From: Vallitaleaceae bacterium
GTDB taxonomy: Bacteria; Bacillota; Clostridia; Lachnospirales; Vallitaleaceae
Assembly: GCA_028277605.1 (NCBI GenBank)
Contig: JANQFZ010000013.1
Location: 1-64,000, forward strand
Length of the DNA: 64,000 bases
Direction of reading: 5' to 3'
Below are positions 44,997 to 54,988 of this stretch, piece by piece (position 1 is the first letter of the stretch; each line of letters starts with the position of its first letter). Position numbers and translations under genes: made by a program. The notes under the pieces are model-generated. The model was not told where the DNA came from, made no database searches, and saw only the letters and a program-made list of their open reading frames with translations.

Positions 44997-45012
44997 ATAA
45001 ACTCGCGTTTAT
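44997..45012 (-). promoter_or_regulatory. LacI-type operator upstream of the phosphoesterase gene
   Basis: ATAAACTCGCGTTTAT has 6-bp palindromic arms and a TCGC centre. Its inner 14 bases differ by one base from the site at 48928-48941 before the GH94 gene. On the minus strand it overlaps a TATAAA that could be the -10. Confidence 0.65.
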
Positions 45013-45218
45013 AGCTAGACTTATTATGACAAATTTTTGTTAATTATACATTAAGTAAAAGTAATTTTTCAAGAAACTCTCAAGAGAAAGACTGCTTAAA
45101 TACAAGTTTATCATTATAAGAAGAGCCGCTTGTCAATAATTCCATTTATGTTCACAAATTTGACATATATAATTCACAAGTATTGTGTAAGATATATTTG
45201 TTTACTAATTATTTACTA

Positions 45219-45246
45219 GTTACTTACTATTACTTGTTACTTACTA
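45219..45246 (+). repeat. Direct repeat GTTACTTACTA before the polyferredoxin gene
   Basis: GTTACTTACTA occurs at 45219-45229 and 45236-45246 (period 17), with further TTTACTA copies at 45201 and 45212. The array ends about 20 bases before the start codon and could be an operator or an RNA-level element. The remainder of 45013-45200 contains no gene. Confidence 0.5.
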
Positions 45247-45267
45247 AATGAAGAAGGGAATAATCTT

Positions 45268-46395
45268 ATGAAGAATTTACAGAGAAAACGTCTTGTAGCT
45301 CAATTACTATTTTTATTAATAAGTATCACTGGGTTTTTTATTAATTATCAATCAACCATGATGCTTATTATTCTTGCAACCCTTTTAGGTGGTGCCTTTT
45401 TTTGCGGATGGATATGTCCTTTTGGTACCATACAGGACTTGATTAGTCGACTTGGTCGTTCCCTTGGTATAAAAAAGAAAAAAATGCCTAAGAGCATTCA
45501 TAAGATCTTGATTTATACTAGATATATAATCTTGGTTTTAGTTACGCTATTTGCAACAGATTTAATTTTTTCAATCATCAGTTATGATCCAAGAGCTAAC
45601 CTTACTAAATTACTAACTGGTAACGTGCCTACAATTGCTGCGGTTATTGTCATACTGGCTTTTAGTGTGACTGCCCTATTTTATGACCGTCCATTTTGTA
45701 ATTACTTATGTATGGAGGGTGCAAAGTACAGCTTAATGAGTTCAGTTAGATTGGTTACCATACAAAGAGAGCAAGATAAATGCGTTAACTGTAAAAAATG
45801 TGATAAATCATGTCCGATGAACATTGAAGTTTCTAAAATTAACCAATTAACCAATCTCCAATGTATTAATTGTTTTAATTGTATCTCTGCTTGTCCCATT
45901 AAAAAAACATTAACTTATAAAAAAGTCCCATTTAATAAAAGTACAAAAAAACGTTATCTAAAGCTTAGCACCGCCTTAGTACTGGGTGTAATAGCCTTAT
46001 TCATCTACGATTTTTCAACTAATCAGAGTTTATTTAATTTTGATATAGGACAGAATGAACCAGCTGCACAAGAAGTTAATATAGACGTACCTGAAGTATC
46101 TGAAAGTATTACAGCTGGAGAAGCAGAGGGTATTTCTGATGGGGTTTATACAGGAACTGGAGAAGGATACAATGGATCTATGACGGTTGAAGTAACAGTG
46201 GAAAATGAAATAATTACAAATATTGAAGTGACTGAGCATTCTGATGATAGATCATGGTTTAATCGCGCTAATAAAACCATACCAAAAAGTATTATAGAAG
46301 ATCAAAGCACTGATGTTAATACAGTTAGCGGTGCGAGCTACTCATCTCAAGGTATAATAGATGCTGTTAAAAATGCATTAGAATCTGCAAGATAG
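45268..46395 (+). CDS. Membrane polyferredoxin with C-terminal FMN-binding domain
   Basis: This protein would pass electrons across or along the membrane. The N-terminal half has about five helices with NapH/NosR-type cysteine motifs (CGWICPFGT and FCNYLCMEGAKYS). Two [4Fe-4S] ferredoxin motifs follow (CVNCKKCDKSCP and CINCFNCISACP, about 170-215). After one more helix comes an extracytoplasmic FMN_bind domain (about 285-375) with NTVSGASYSS, where S357 would be the residue flavinylated by ApbE. The usual Asp three residues before SGA is Asn here. Such proteins take part in flavin-based extracytosolic electron transfer. GAAGGG precedes the ATG. No apbE gene is in the window. Confidence 0.85.
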   Translation: MKNLQRKRLVAQLLFLLISITGFFINYQSTMMLIILATLLGGAFFCGWICPFGTIQDLISRLGRSLGIKKKKMPKSIHKILIYTRYIILVLVTLFATDLIFSIISYDPRANLTKLLTGNVPTIAAVIVILAFSVTALFYDRPFCNYLCMEGAKYSLMSSVRLVTIQREQDKCVNCKKCDKSCPMNIEVSKINQLTNLQCINCFNCISACPIKKTLTYKKVPFNKSTKKRYLKLSTALVLGVIALFIYDFSTNQSLFNFDIGQNEPAAQEVNIDVPEVSESITAGEAEGISDGVYTGTGEGYNGSMTVEVTVENEIITNIEVTEHSDDRSWFNRANKTIPKSIIEDQSTDVNTVSGASYSSQGIIDAVKNALESAR

Positions 46396-46414
46396 AAGAT
46401 ATAAGACATGTACA

Positions 46415-46439
46415 TAGAGGAGAAAAAAGCTCTCCTCTA
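46415..46439. terminator. Stem-loop between converging polyferredoxin and GH94 genes
   Basis: TAGAGGAGA pairs with TCTCCTCTA around a seven-base loop. No immediate T run follows on the plus strand, so termination strength is uncertain. Confidence 0.45.
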
Positions 46440-46456
46440 TTACATCTGTCACTTTT

Positions 46457-48871
46457 TTAATTTTCCATATAAGCAATAATCGTATGTTCCTTTCCATCCT
46501 TAAATAACGGACATTTGTTTCCAATTATCTCTTTACCGTCAACCATTAGCCGTTCAGTTCCTTTAGATAGATGCTTTCGATTTTCGACCGTAATGGAGTA
46601 AAGTGTATCTCTAAATTTCTTTTTAACCTTAAATCCATTCCAAGCCTTTGGTATACAAGGGTCAATTATCAATCCATCATAATCCGCTCGAATACCTAGT
46701 ATATACTGTGTTGCTGCTTGATAAGCCCATGAGGCTGTTCCTGATAACCAACTGTTACGACCTAAACCAAATTGGGGATGTTCATCTCCTAATATATTTT
46801 GAGGATAGACATAAGGCTCAACCTCAAATGTATCAATTCTATCATTTTTTGCTATAGGATTGATTTGTTGATAATACTGAAAGGCACGATCGCCATTGCC
46901 GACCAATGTCTCAGCAATTATCACCCACGGATTGGCATGTAAAAAAATCCCTCCATTTTCTTTTGTTCCCGGTGGATAGGTGGATACTCCACCCAAATTT
47001 GGATTATAGCCGTTATAGCCCGGGTAACTCAATTTAATCCCATTGTCGGTGTTTAAATATTTTTCAACGGAATCCAATGCCATTATCGCTTTATCTCTCT
47101 CTGCAAATCCTGATATAATTGGCCAAGACTGGGCATTGGTATAGATTTTACCCTTTGTATTTTTTCTTGATCCTATAGGTTTTCCTTTATGATCAATATA
47201 TCGAATGAACCATGCGCCATCCCAGCATTTCTCGTTAAACGCTTTTTTCATAGAATGATAATAGCTTTCGTACTTAACTGCTAAGGTAGTGTTACCTAAA
47301 AATTCTAAAAGGTGTATCATTTCAATCAATGCTTTCCCATACAAATTAGCATTAAATACAGATTGTGCTCCTTTAGGCAGATTAACACAATCATTCCAAT
47401 CTGCAAAACCAAGTAAAGGTAAGCCATCTTCCCCTTTATGCTGCTCTGTGAACTCTATAGCTCTTGTTAAATGCTCAAAAACCGTTCCCTCTTCAACGGA
47501 TTTCCCTTGCTTATCCTTATTATAATAGGAAACTTTCTTATCCAAAAATTCATAATGAGCCGTTTCTTTAAGGTAATGACACACGGTTTGAATCACCCAA
47601 AGATGGTCATCTCCATAGAAGTCATATCTATCCTCTAAATCAGATGATTCTCCAGTGGTAGCCTCCATAGTTGAAGGATAAAACTGATGCATAGCTGAAC
47701 CATCCAATCGTTGAGTCGAAAGTAGCTTCTCCATCATATCTAGTGTTTCATGGGGACAAATACCCATGATACCAATTAAATCCTGTGAAGTATCTCTGAA
47801 GCCAATTCCCCTTTTTCCTAACCCTAACTGATATAGAGATAAAAACCTCGACCAATTTTTGGTTGTTAGGCATTGCTTTGGACTATGTATATTGACCAAT
47901 GTATTAAAATCCTCACATGGCGTTTGAACGCTAAACTTGGATAAGTTCTGATGCCATTTTTCCTTTAGCTGACGTAAAGATTTATCCACTACTTCTTCTC
48001 TTCTATAACGTTTTATCTCTAGCATTTCTTTATCATAATCTGTATATTGCCCAAGTTGTGTCATCAACCGCCTTGTTTCTCCCGGATGCAGGATTCCAAG
48101 CCGATGCATAGCAGCCGCAATATTATCTTCTCTTAATGCCTCATAGTTACTTAATGAATCATTCCTTAAACTTAAAGGATTCATATAGGTACCATACCCA
48201 TTGTCTCCCAAAAACCTCTTTCGATCCGTTTCAAAGGAATCCATCGGTAGATTAGAGGTAAAATAATTGATATCTGTAGTCTTTCTCATAAAGGCGTACT
48301 GTGTCAGAATGGTTTTTCCATTTTCCTGCTTTATGGCTTTAGACTGCATGGTTTGTGGTACCCAATCGGCATTATTAAACTGCTTAGCTGCTTCAAAATG
48401 TGTATACTCTACAAAAGGAATAACATCAATGTCAATAGATTCATTACTTATATTTGTAATTTTAATATCCCTAATTTCTCTTTGACTATCAATAGGAACA
48501 AAAACTGTAACTTCCGTTCGAACTCCCATAATTTCTGACGTAATGATTGAATATCCAGTGCCTACACGGCATTCATATTTATCGTATTTAGATAAAGTAG
48601 GAATAAAAAAGGGAGAGAGCAGTCTATAACCATTATCTTGTTTTATTCTTAGATAAAGCGTTTCACCCTTTACCTGAGAATCTGGTAACTGTGGAATGTA
48701 CTTGACAATTCGGTTTAGAGCTGGATCTCCTTTACAAAGAAGTGCCCCACCCGTCTGATCAACAAATCCTCCAAAATCTAATGTCCCAATATAATTGATC
48801 CATTTAACAGGAGTTTTTGGATTAGTTATAATATACTCTTTGTTGTCATTATCAAAAAAACCATACTTCAT
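46457..48871 (-). CDS. GH94 glycoside phosphorylase (cellobiose phosphorylase-like)
   Basis: GH94 enzymes split beta-linked glucosides with phosphate, giving a sugar 1-phosphate. The start KYGFFDNDNKEYIITNPKTP and WINYIGT match cellobiose phosphorylase, and the length (804) is close to it. The catalytic Asp is D491 in FADWNDC; GFRDTSQDL and WLSGTASW are substrate/phosphate-region motifs. No signal peptide is present, so it acts on imported sugar. The exact disaccharide (cellobiose, laminaribiose, chitobiose or other) cannot be fixed by reading alone. GAAAGGAG precedes the ATG. A sigma-A promoter overlapped by a 14-bp palindrome lies upstream. Confidence 0.88.
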   Translation of the reverse strand: MKYGFFDNDNKEYIITNPKTPVKWINYIGTLDFGGFVDQTGGALLCKGDPALNRIVKYIPQLPDSQVKGETLYLRIKQDNGYRLLSPFFIPTLSKYDKYECRVGTGYSIITSEIMGVRTEVTVFVPIDSQREIRDIKITNISNESIDIDVIPFVEYTHFEAAKQFNNADWVPQTMQSKAIKQENGKTILTQYAFMRKTTDINYFTSNLPMDSFETDRKRFLGDNGYGTYMNPLSLRNDSLSNYEALREDNIAAAMHRLGILHPGETRRLMTQLGQYTDYDKEMLEIKRYRREEVVDKSLRQLKEKWHQNLSKFSVQTPCEDFNTLVNIHSPKQCLTTKNWSRFLSLYQLGLGKRGIGFRDTSQDLIGIMGICPHETLDMMEKLLSTQRLDGSAMHQFYPSTMEATTGESSDLEDRYDFYGDDHLWVIQTVCHYLKETAHYEFLDKKVSYYNKDKQGKSVEEGTVFEHLTRAIEFTEQHKGEDGLPLLGFADWNDCVNLPKGAQSVFNANLYGKALIEMIHLLEFLGNTTLAVKYESYYHSMKKAFNEKCWDGAWFIRYIDHKGKPIGSRKNTKGKIYTNAQSWPIISGFAERDKAIMALDSVEKYLNTDNGIKLSYPGYNGYNPNLGGVSTYPPGTKENGGIFLHANPWVIIAETLVGNGDRAFQYYQQINPIAKNDRIDTFEVEPYVYPQNILGDEHPQFGLGRNSWLSGTASWAYQAATQYILGIRADYDGLIIDPCIPKAWNGFKVKKKFRDTLYSITVENRKHLSKGTERLMVDGKEIIGNKCPLFKDGKEHTIIAYMEN

Positions 48872-48927
48872 GTCACTACTCCTTTCATAATGCTATTAAC
48901 AACAAACATTACATACATAATAACGTG

Positions 48928-48969
48928 TAAACGCGCGTTTATTATATCGTATTCTAGCTTATAAATCAA
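48928..48969 (-). promoter_or_regulatory. Promoter of GH94 gene with LacI-type operator
   Basis: On the minus strand TTGATT (48964-48969) and TATAAT (48941-48946) are 17 bases apart. The perfect palindrome TAAACGCGCGTTTA (48928-48941) begins at the last base of the -10 and covers the start site. CG-centred palindromes of this form are typical for LacI-family repressors. Confidence 0.8.
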
Positions 48970-49437
48970 GCCTTCTTGGATGAAAGTTGAAATTCTATAT
49001 GAATATATGATTTATTAATATAGTTCTAAAGTTCCTGATTATTACAGTAAACAAGCTATTAAATCACTAACTCAACTTTCCAACCGTAATATCTTATGCT
49101 ATTACACTAAGCTAAGGAGTCACAGAATAAAATATAGAGTTTTTTATCTGAACACCTATTTTATAAACCCTAACTATGCTCGACATATATGAAAGAAGAC
49201 AATTAAGCTCATATCTATACACGGTTTTCCTCATCAGAAAGAATAATTTTGGAACAGTTAATAAAAAAAAGATGAACAGTATAAGCACCCAGCGAAAGAG
49301 GAGTGAGCTTAACCCCTAGTAAACAAAGACGTTTATAGGGATATGGAGCTAATACTATTCACCCTTGACTGTTGTTAGTGTAGATGTAATTCTAAAATCG
49401 TCTCATATTCATAAGACTAGAACAACTATAGTGCCAT
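48970..49437. other. Gene-free stretch between the GH94 promoter and GH3
   Basis: I see no ORF with a ribosome site here. The only visible structure is a hairpin at about 49314-49340 (CCCTA-TAAAC pairing with GTTTA-AGGG). The slightly higher G+C near 49290-49345 could be a remnant of something older. Confidence 0.4.
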
Positions 49438-51654
49438 TTATTTATTTTTAATATGTTGTTTTTTTAGTCCACCCACCTTCTTCAAAAATCCATCCATACA
49501 TTCTTTAGAAATCAGATCAGGAAATAACCTAGCTATCAGATTTAAAGGCATATCCAGAATAATGTCAAAAACGCCTTCTTCTTTAAGATATGAAAAGCTT
49601 TCCATAAAAGGTTCACGTGTCAGCGGATAATAGTAAAAATCCTTACATAAAGAATTCTCCCTCAATCCTAATAAGGTTTTTCTTATTGACATCTCATCAT
49701 AAATACTCTCAACTTGACTTGTAAAATGAATCCTTCTAGAAGATGTTCCAATATACAGATTAAAAATACCTGGAACGACCACATAATCCTTTAGATTCGT
49801 ATTATAGCTTTCAAAATCAGCTGAGTCAACGGTAAAGGCGACCCTTCTGCTTTGATTCGGTTTAACCTCAATTTTTATAAATCTCTTAAGCTCCTTCATA
49901 GGATATATCTGAGAGGGCTGATCCAATCCCATATACAATTGAATGACTTCCATGCCTTTTCGACTGCTAACATTGGTTATCTGTAGGGATATCTCATATC
50001 TTTTATCCTTTTTTATAAGCTGATAGTTATCTAATTTAAATTCTGAATAACTTAATCCGAAACCAAATTCAAAATGAACTGGCTTATTTAGATAATCATA
50101 ATACTTGTAACCCGTTAATACACCCTCAGAATAAACCACATCTGTTTCGTTCATCTTAAACCTAGGTCCCATAGGTAAATCTAAGTCACTAATAGGAAAT
50201 GTTTCTGATAGCTTACCCGAAGGGTTTTCCCTGCCGAATACAATTGCCCAAAGCGCCTCCCCCATCGCTTCACCCGGAAGCCATGCTTCTATCATACTAT
50301 TCACTTGTTTCATTTTATCAAAGCTTACGGCTGTACCATTATTTAGAATAATAATAACATCCTGATTCGCTTCATAAACTATATTGATAAGCTGATTATA
50401 GTAAGAGGATAGACGAATGGTATGTCTATCTATTCCTTCGCTTTCAATCATCTCTTCAAGTCCAGCAAAAAGGATTAGTGTCTTATAGTTCTTAGCAAAT
50501 GCTTGAATCTCTTGAACATATGTGTCATCTTTCAAATCGTCCTGTGTAGGATTAAGATAACTATACTGGATATGGCTGTAGTCTTTTCTTAATGCCATTT
50601 CAGGCGTGATTTGCTTATAGGGTGTTACCTTAGAGCTTCCTGCTCCCTGAATTCTAGGGTTTCTAAAGAAATCTCCAATTATACCAATTCGTTCAGTTGT
50701 TTCATTCAAAGGTAACAGCTGCTTATCATTTTTAAGTAGAACTATGGATTGGACAGCTGCTTGATAGGCTAATTCATAGTGCTGGTCATAATTGACTCCT
50801 TGAGAATTAGAGAAATCTAATTTATTACTAAAATCCTTAACTCTTTTATAACGTGCTTCTAAGACTTCATGATCTAAGTCACCGTTTTGTAACGCTTTTT
50901 GAATGGTTTCTGTTTGATATTCTCCCATATAGGGCATATCAAAATCTAATCCTGCTTTAAGTGCTTCAACTGGATTTTCAACCGCTCCCCAATCCGATAC
51001 AATAACACCATCAAATTGGAGCTGTTGTCTCAATACCTCAGTTAGCAGATAAGTACTTTCACTTACCTTATCACCGTTCACTTGATTATATGAAGCCATA
51101 ACCATCCAAGGATGAGCTTTACGAATAACCTCTCTAAATGGCCATAGGTAAGTCTGAAATAACGTTTTTTCATCTACCATGCAATTGATGGTCATTCTTT
51201 CTATTTCCTGTTCATTTAAGATAAAATGCTTGAGACAAGCGGCAACACCATTGATTTGTATACCTTTCACAAAGCTTGATGCACATTCCGCTGTTAAGCA
51301 GGGATCTTCTGAATAGTATTCAAAGTTTCTTCCACCCAAAGGTGTTCTTTTTAGATTAATACCAGGACCTAATAACGCATGAATACCATGTGCTTTTGCT
51401 TCCTTTCCTATCGCCTTTCCAATCTGGTAGATTAAATCTGGGTTCCAGCTTGAAGCAAGAGCACTGCTTGTAGGAAAACAAGTGGCTGTCTTATTCTTAG
51501 TAGCTATAATAGCAGAACTATTGGTTCCTCTCACCCCATGAGGACCGTCATTCATATGAATGCTTGGTATATGATAGGACTTGACCTCATGAGTATGCCA
51601 GAAGTCTTTAGCTGCACCAACTAAAACAATTGGATCGATAGGCTTATGATTCAT
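49438..51654 (-). CDS. GH3-family beta-glycosidase
   Basis: The nucleophile is the Asp of GVIVSDWGA (D221 counted from this start), with the KHF and NFEYYSEDP motifs of the GH3 barrel, a second alpha/beta domain, and a fibronectin type III-like C-terminal domain (near KGMEVIQLYMGL). There is no signal peptide, so it cleaves imported oligosaccharides, most likely beta-glucosides. I start at ATG 51654, which has GGAG 7 bases upstream and overlaps the GH65 gene by 11 bases; the longer frame from 51672 has no ribosome site. It is the last gene of the six-gene sugar operon. Confidence 0.92.
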   Translation of the reverse strand: MNHKPIDPIVLVGAAKDFWHTHEVKSYHIPSIHMNDGPHGVRGTNSSAIIATKNKTATCFPTSSALASSWNPDLIYQIGKAIGKEAKAHGIHALLGPGINLKRTPLGGRNFEYYSEDPCLTAECASSFVKGIQINGVAACLKHFILNEQEIERMTINCMVDEKTLFQTYLWPFREVIRKAHPWMVMASYNQVNGDKVSESTYLLTEVLRQQLQFDGVIVSDWGAVENPVEALKAGLDFDMPYMGEYQTETIQKALQNGDLDHEVLEARYKRVKDFSNKLDFSNSQGVNYDQHYELAYQAAVQSIVLLKNDKQLLPLNETTERIGIIGDFFRNPRIQGAGSSKVTPYKQITPEMALRKDYSHIQYSYLNPTQDDLKDDTYVQEIQAFAKNYKTLILFAGLEEMIESEGIDRHTIRLSSYYNQLINIVYEANQDVIIILNNGTAVSFDKMKQVNSMIEAWLPGEAMGEALWAIVFGRENPSGKLSETFPISDLDLPMGPRFKMNETDVVYSEGVLTGYKYYDYLNKPVHFEFGFGLSYSEFKLDNYQLIKKDKRYEISLQITNVSSRKGMEVIQLYMGLDQPSQIYPMKELKRFIKIEVKPNQSRRVAFTVDSADFESYNTNLKDYVVVPGIFNLYIGTSSRRIHFTSQVESIYDEMSIRKTLLGLRENSLCKDFYYYPLTREPFMESFSYLKEEGVFDIILDMPLNLIARLFPDLISKECMDGFLKKVGGLKKQHIKNK

Positions 51655-53959
51655 GATTTGACTCCATTTCAATTTTTATTTTATCTATAACCGTTATCAA
51701 TACGCCGTCTACTTTAATATCTATGGGTATCTTCTTTAGGTTAATAATCTTAAGATAATTATTGTCCATTCTAATTTTTAAGGGTACGCCACGATAAACC
51801 ATTGTAAAAGACAGTTCATCAAATATAGAAAATCTACTAGTTGTTATATTGCATTCACCATCATAATAAGAAATACCACCAAATCCTAAAACTATAACCT
51901 GCCAGATGCCTCCCATTGCAGCAGCATGAATACCTGTTTTGGCACTTTCCTCATTATGATTCAAATCAATTCTGCAAGCCTCATCTAAAAATACCCTTGC
52001 TTTTTCCTTATTACCCATTCTTATAGCTAATAAGGCATGCATGGCATAACTCAGTGACGAATCATGCAGTGTTTTGGATTCATAATAGTTAAAATTACGA
52101 ACAATAGTTTCATCCTTAAAATATGATTTCAGGAGCAAAAATAATAAAACGATATCCGCCTGCTTACTGACTTGATAATGATGAAGCTGTGTCATACTAT
52201 ATGATTTAAAGATACTTAGGACTTTATCTGAATTTTTAAAGTGACTTAAATCTGGAAGTTCTTGCAAACTCAAGTAAGTGTCATCTTGAGGTATAATACC
52301 TTCTGAATCCTCAGATGGTAGATAGATTTTATCTATTATGCTTTCCAAGCGTTTTATTCTATCCATGACAGCCTCTTTGTTTATAGAACAGGACAGCTCT
52401 TTATTCTTCAGAATATATAACGCCAAAGTAAGATTCCAATAGCACATATAATTGGTAAAAGCATTATTGTCTATATGCTCCTTGTATTCATCTGGACCTA
52501 TGACGTCTGTTAACTCATAGTAATCCTGTTCTGAATCATACTCCAGTCTTGACTCCCAGAACATAGCCGTTTCTAAAATCATTTCATAGCCTATGTCCTG
52601 CATCAATTCCTCATCCCCAGTTATCTGATAATACTTCCATAGTGTATAGATAATATCTGACGTAATATGAATCTGTTTTTTACCAGTCCAGATGGGCTCT
52701 CTCTCACCAGTTAATATATCCATATTCCCCCACTCAGGTGTACACTCACCATCTTTAACCCAAGCAGTTTCCCACGGATACATGGCACCTCTATAGCCAT
52801 TATCAATTGCCTTTTCTTTAGCTTTCTTAAGCAGCCTGCCTCTATACTTAAGCAGTTGTTTAGCCGCCTTTGGATCCGTAGCTATCCAGAAAGGCAGGAT
52901 GTATATTTCGGTATCCCAAAAGGAATGCCCCTTATAATCCTCTCCTGTTAGCCCTTTGGCTCCTATCCCCATTCTAGAATCATGTACAGGGGTCATTATT
53001 CTCAAATGATATAAGGCAAGTCTTACAGAGGTCTGATAAAAGGGATTCTGTGACTTAACTATAATATCCGCTTTATCCCAGTAATTTTTCCATGCTTTTG
53101 TGCTTAAAGCTAATAGCTCATCATATCTTTTCTCTGACATTTCTTTGATTTCATACAGGGCTTCAACATCTCTATCAAGGCAGCCCTTATTATCCCTTGA
53201 TGTATGAACATTAGCGATTTTATCAATGACTAAGTTAGTATTCTTATCCAGCTTAATGTGATAATCCTGCTTAAGATCACGACGTCCAATGGCTTGTAAT
53301 GGAAAGCTTTCCTTTTTGATTCCATTTAGATAGACATTTGAAGTCATATGAATGTTAAAATTTAAGTTTGATTGTATGGTCTTTTGGTTGAAGTGAGCAA
53401 TTTTTTTTTCTATAAATTTCATATCACCAGCCTTAAAGTGCTGTGCTCCATGATTTGTAACCTTACCGTCTATGAGATGCTTAATTTTTAGTTCTACATT
53501 ATCCTCTGCTTGAATATGAAGTGTAGATACGAACACATGTCGATGGCTAAGTGAAATAAAACGTTTCAACGATAAACTAATCCTTTTTCCGTGAGCGGAT
53601 TCCCAATGTATTGTTCTGGTTAGTTCTCCATTAAATAAGTGTAAGGTTCTTTCATAGCCCAAGAGCTTTCCAGTTGTCATAGAAAAACGCTCACCATCTA
53701 TATATATTTCGGTGTTTGTCAGATCCGCGAAATTTGGTAATTCAGGGACTTCATTCTCGCCTTCTATTGTATTGAAAGTACCAGCCACAAAAGCATTCCT
53801 CTGCTGTCCATAATACGCTTCTTCATAAGCACCACGGATCCCCATATAACCATTACCCTGCGTGAACAAGGACTCTGATTTGTTCATATACTGAATATCA
53901 AATGTGTGCTCGCTGATTTTCCATTCACTATAGTCATAGTGGTTCTTATTTGTTTTCAT
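51644..53959 (-). CDS. GH65 glycoside phosphorylase (kojibiose/nigerose/maltose/trehalose type)
   Basis: GH65 enzymes phosphorolyse alpha-glucosides, releasing beta-glucose 1-phosphate. Landmarks are GKGLTGEDYKGHSFWDTEIYILPFW-like residues near 335-358 and the catalytic Glu E491 in GPDEYKEHIDNN. The 771 residues match characterised kojibiose and nigerose phosphorylases; linkage preference is not readable with confidence. No signal peptide. AAAGGTG precedes the ATG. It lies between the lacI and GH3 genes and the GH3 reading frame overlaps its end, so the two enzymes are probably made in coupled amounts. Confidence 0.9.
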   Translation of the reverse strand: MKTNKNHYDYSEWKISEHTFDIQYMNKSESLFTQGNGYMGIRGAYEEAYYGQQRNAFVAGTFNTIEGENEVPELPNFADLTNTEIYIDGERFSMTTGKLLGYERTLHLFNGELTRTIHWESAHGKRISLSLKRFISLSHRHVFVSTLHIQAEDNVELKIKHLIDGKVTNHGAQHFKAGDMKFIEKKIAHFNQKTIQSNLNFNIHMTSNVYLNGIKKESFPLQAIGRRDLKQDYHIKLDKNTNLVIDKIANVHTSRDNKGCLDRDVEALYEIKEMSEKRYDELLALSTKAWKNYWDKADIIVKSQNPFYQTSVRLALYHLRIMTPVHDSRMGIGAKGLTGEDYKGHSFWDTEIYILPFWIATDPKAAKQLLKYRGRLLKKAKEKAIDNGYRGAMYPWETAWVKDGECTPEWGNMDILTGEREPIWTGKKQIHITSDIIYTLWKYYQITGDEELMQDIGYEMILETAMFWESRLEYDSEQDYYELTDVIGPDEYKEHIDNNAFTNYMCYWNLTLALYILKNKELSCSINKEAVMDRIKRLESIIDKIYLPSEDSEGIIPQDDTYLSLQELPDLSHFKNSDKVLSIFKSYSMTQLHHYQVSKQADIVLLFLLLKSYFKDETIVRNFNYYESKTLHDSSLSYAMHALLAIRMGNKEKARVFLDEACRIDLNHNEESAKTGIHAAAMGGIWQVIVLGFGGISYYDGECNITTSRFSIFDELSFTMVYRGVPLKIRMDNNYLKIINLKKIPIDIKVDGVLITVIDKIKIEMESNHES

Positions 53960-53973
53960 TTCATCACCTTTAA

Positions 53974-54939
53974 TTATGTTGTCTCACCTATAAATAACTC
54001 AACAGGCAGTATAATTTCTCTTTTTCCTCTCTTGTTCTTGATTAAATCTAGTATACTCTTTGCAGCTGAAATACCCATTTCATCTATGGGCTGTACTATG
54101 GTGGTCAAAGATTTCTGTACCGTATTGAACATATCAATACCATCATAACCTACCACTTTTACTTGTTCTGGTATTTTTACGTTTCTTTTGGTTAGCTGGT
54201 GAACCAGCTGATAAGCTAACATATCCGTTAAAGCAAAAATACCATCAATACTTGGATATTTCTCAACAAATGCTTGAGCAAATGCGTTCATATCCTCTAT
54301 GCCATTTTTTTCTTCATAAATGGTGTAGTTGATTTCTTTTTCATTGAGATAATCTATAAAACCTTGTTTTCTTTTATGTACCTCTGTTTCAACCTCTGGA
54401 AATCCCCCGACAAAAGCAATATTGGTACAACGCTTATCTACTAAGTGTTTGGCTGCCATTCTACCACCCTGATAGTTATCGGATGAGATATAGATCATCT
54501 CATGACATAAATGCCGATCAATAGTAACGATCGGTAGATCAGGTGTTATATAGTCATTGATATCACTATTGGATATAAAAATAATACCATCTATAATTTT
54601 CTTATTCAGCATACGAATATACTCTAATTCCTTTTTTACCTCAAAATCTGAATTGCAGATAAAGAGCTTATACCCATGCTGGTTAAGTGTTTTTTCAACA
54701 TAGTAAGCAAATTTACTAAAAAGCGGATGATGGATTGTGGGCAGTATTAAAGCGACAATCATGGAATTGTTTTTTAACAAGCTCTTTGCCATTTCATTAG
54801 GTTCATATCCTAACACCTTGATGGCATGCTCCACCTTTTCTCTTGTTTCTGGTGAAACATAGCCTGAATTGTTCGTCACTCTAGATACAGTACCTAACCC
54901 GACACCTGCTAATTTAGCAACATCTTTTATTGAACTCAT
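53974..54939 (-). CDS. LacI-family transcriptional regulator
   Basis: The N-terminal helix-turn-helix SIKDVAKLAGVGLGTVSRVTNN and hinge PNEMAKSL are textbook LacI; the remaining 260 residues form the periplasmic-binding-protein-like sugar sensor. It is the fourth gene of the ABC/GH65/GH3 operon, so it is made from the promoter it probably controls. The two GGAAA/TTTCC palindromes at that promoter are the likely targets. AAGGAG precedes the ATG. Confidence 0.93.
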   Translation of the reverse strand: MSSIKDVAKLAGVGLGTVSRVTNNSGYVSPETREKVEHAIKVLGYEPNEMAKSLLKNNSMIVALILPTIHHPLFSKFAYYVEKTLNQHGYKLFICNSDFEVKKELEYIRMLNKKIIDGIIFISNSDINDYITPDLPIVTIDRHLCHEMIYISSDNYQGGRMAAKHLVDKRCTNIAFVGGFPEVETEVHKRKQGFIDYLNEKEINYTIYEEKNGIEDMNAFAQAFVEKYPSIDGIFALTDMLAYQLVHQLTKRNVKIPEQVKVVGYDGIDMFNTVQKSLTTIVQPIDEMGISAAKSILDLIKNKRGKREIILPVELFIGETT

Positions 54940-54988
54940 TTTCTTTAACTCCTTTGTGAAATATACTTCATTGTATCAAATTGTTCTG

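Noticed and set aside
49290-49345. Remnant of a group II intron or insertion sequence
   Set aside because: The slightly GC-richer stretch has a hairpin but no recognisable intron domain, transposase fragment or terminal repeats.
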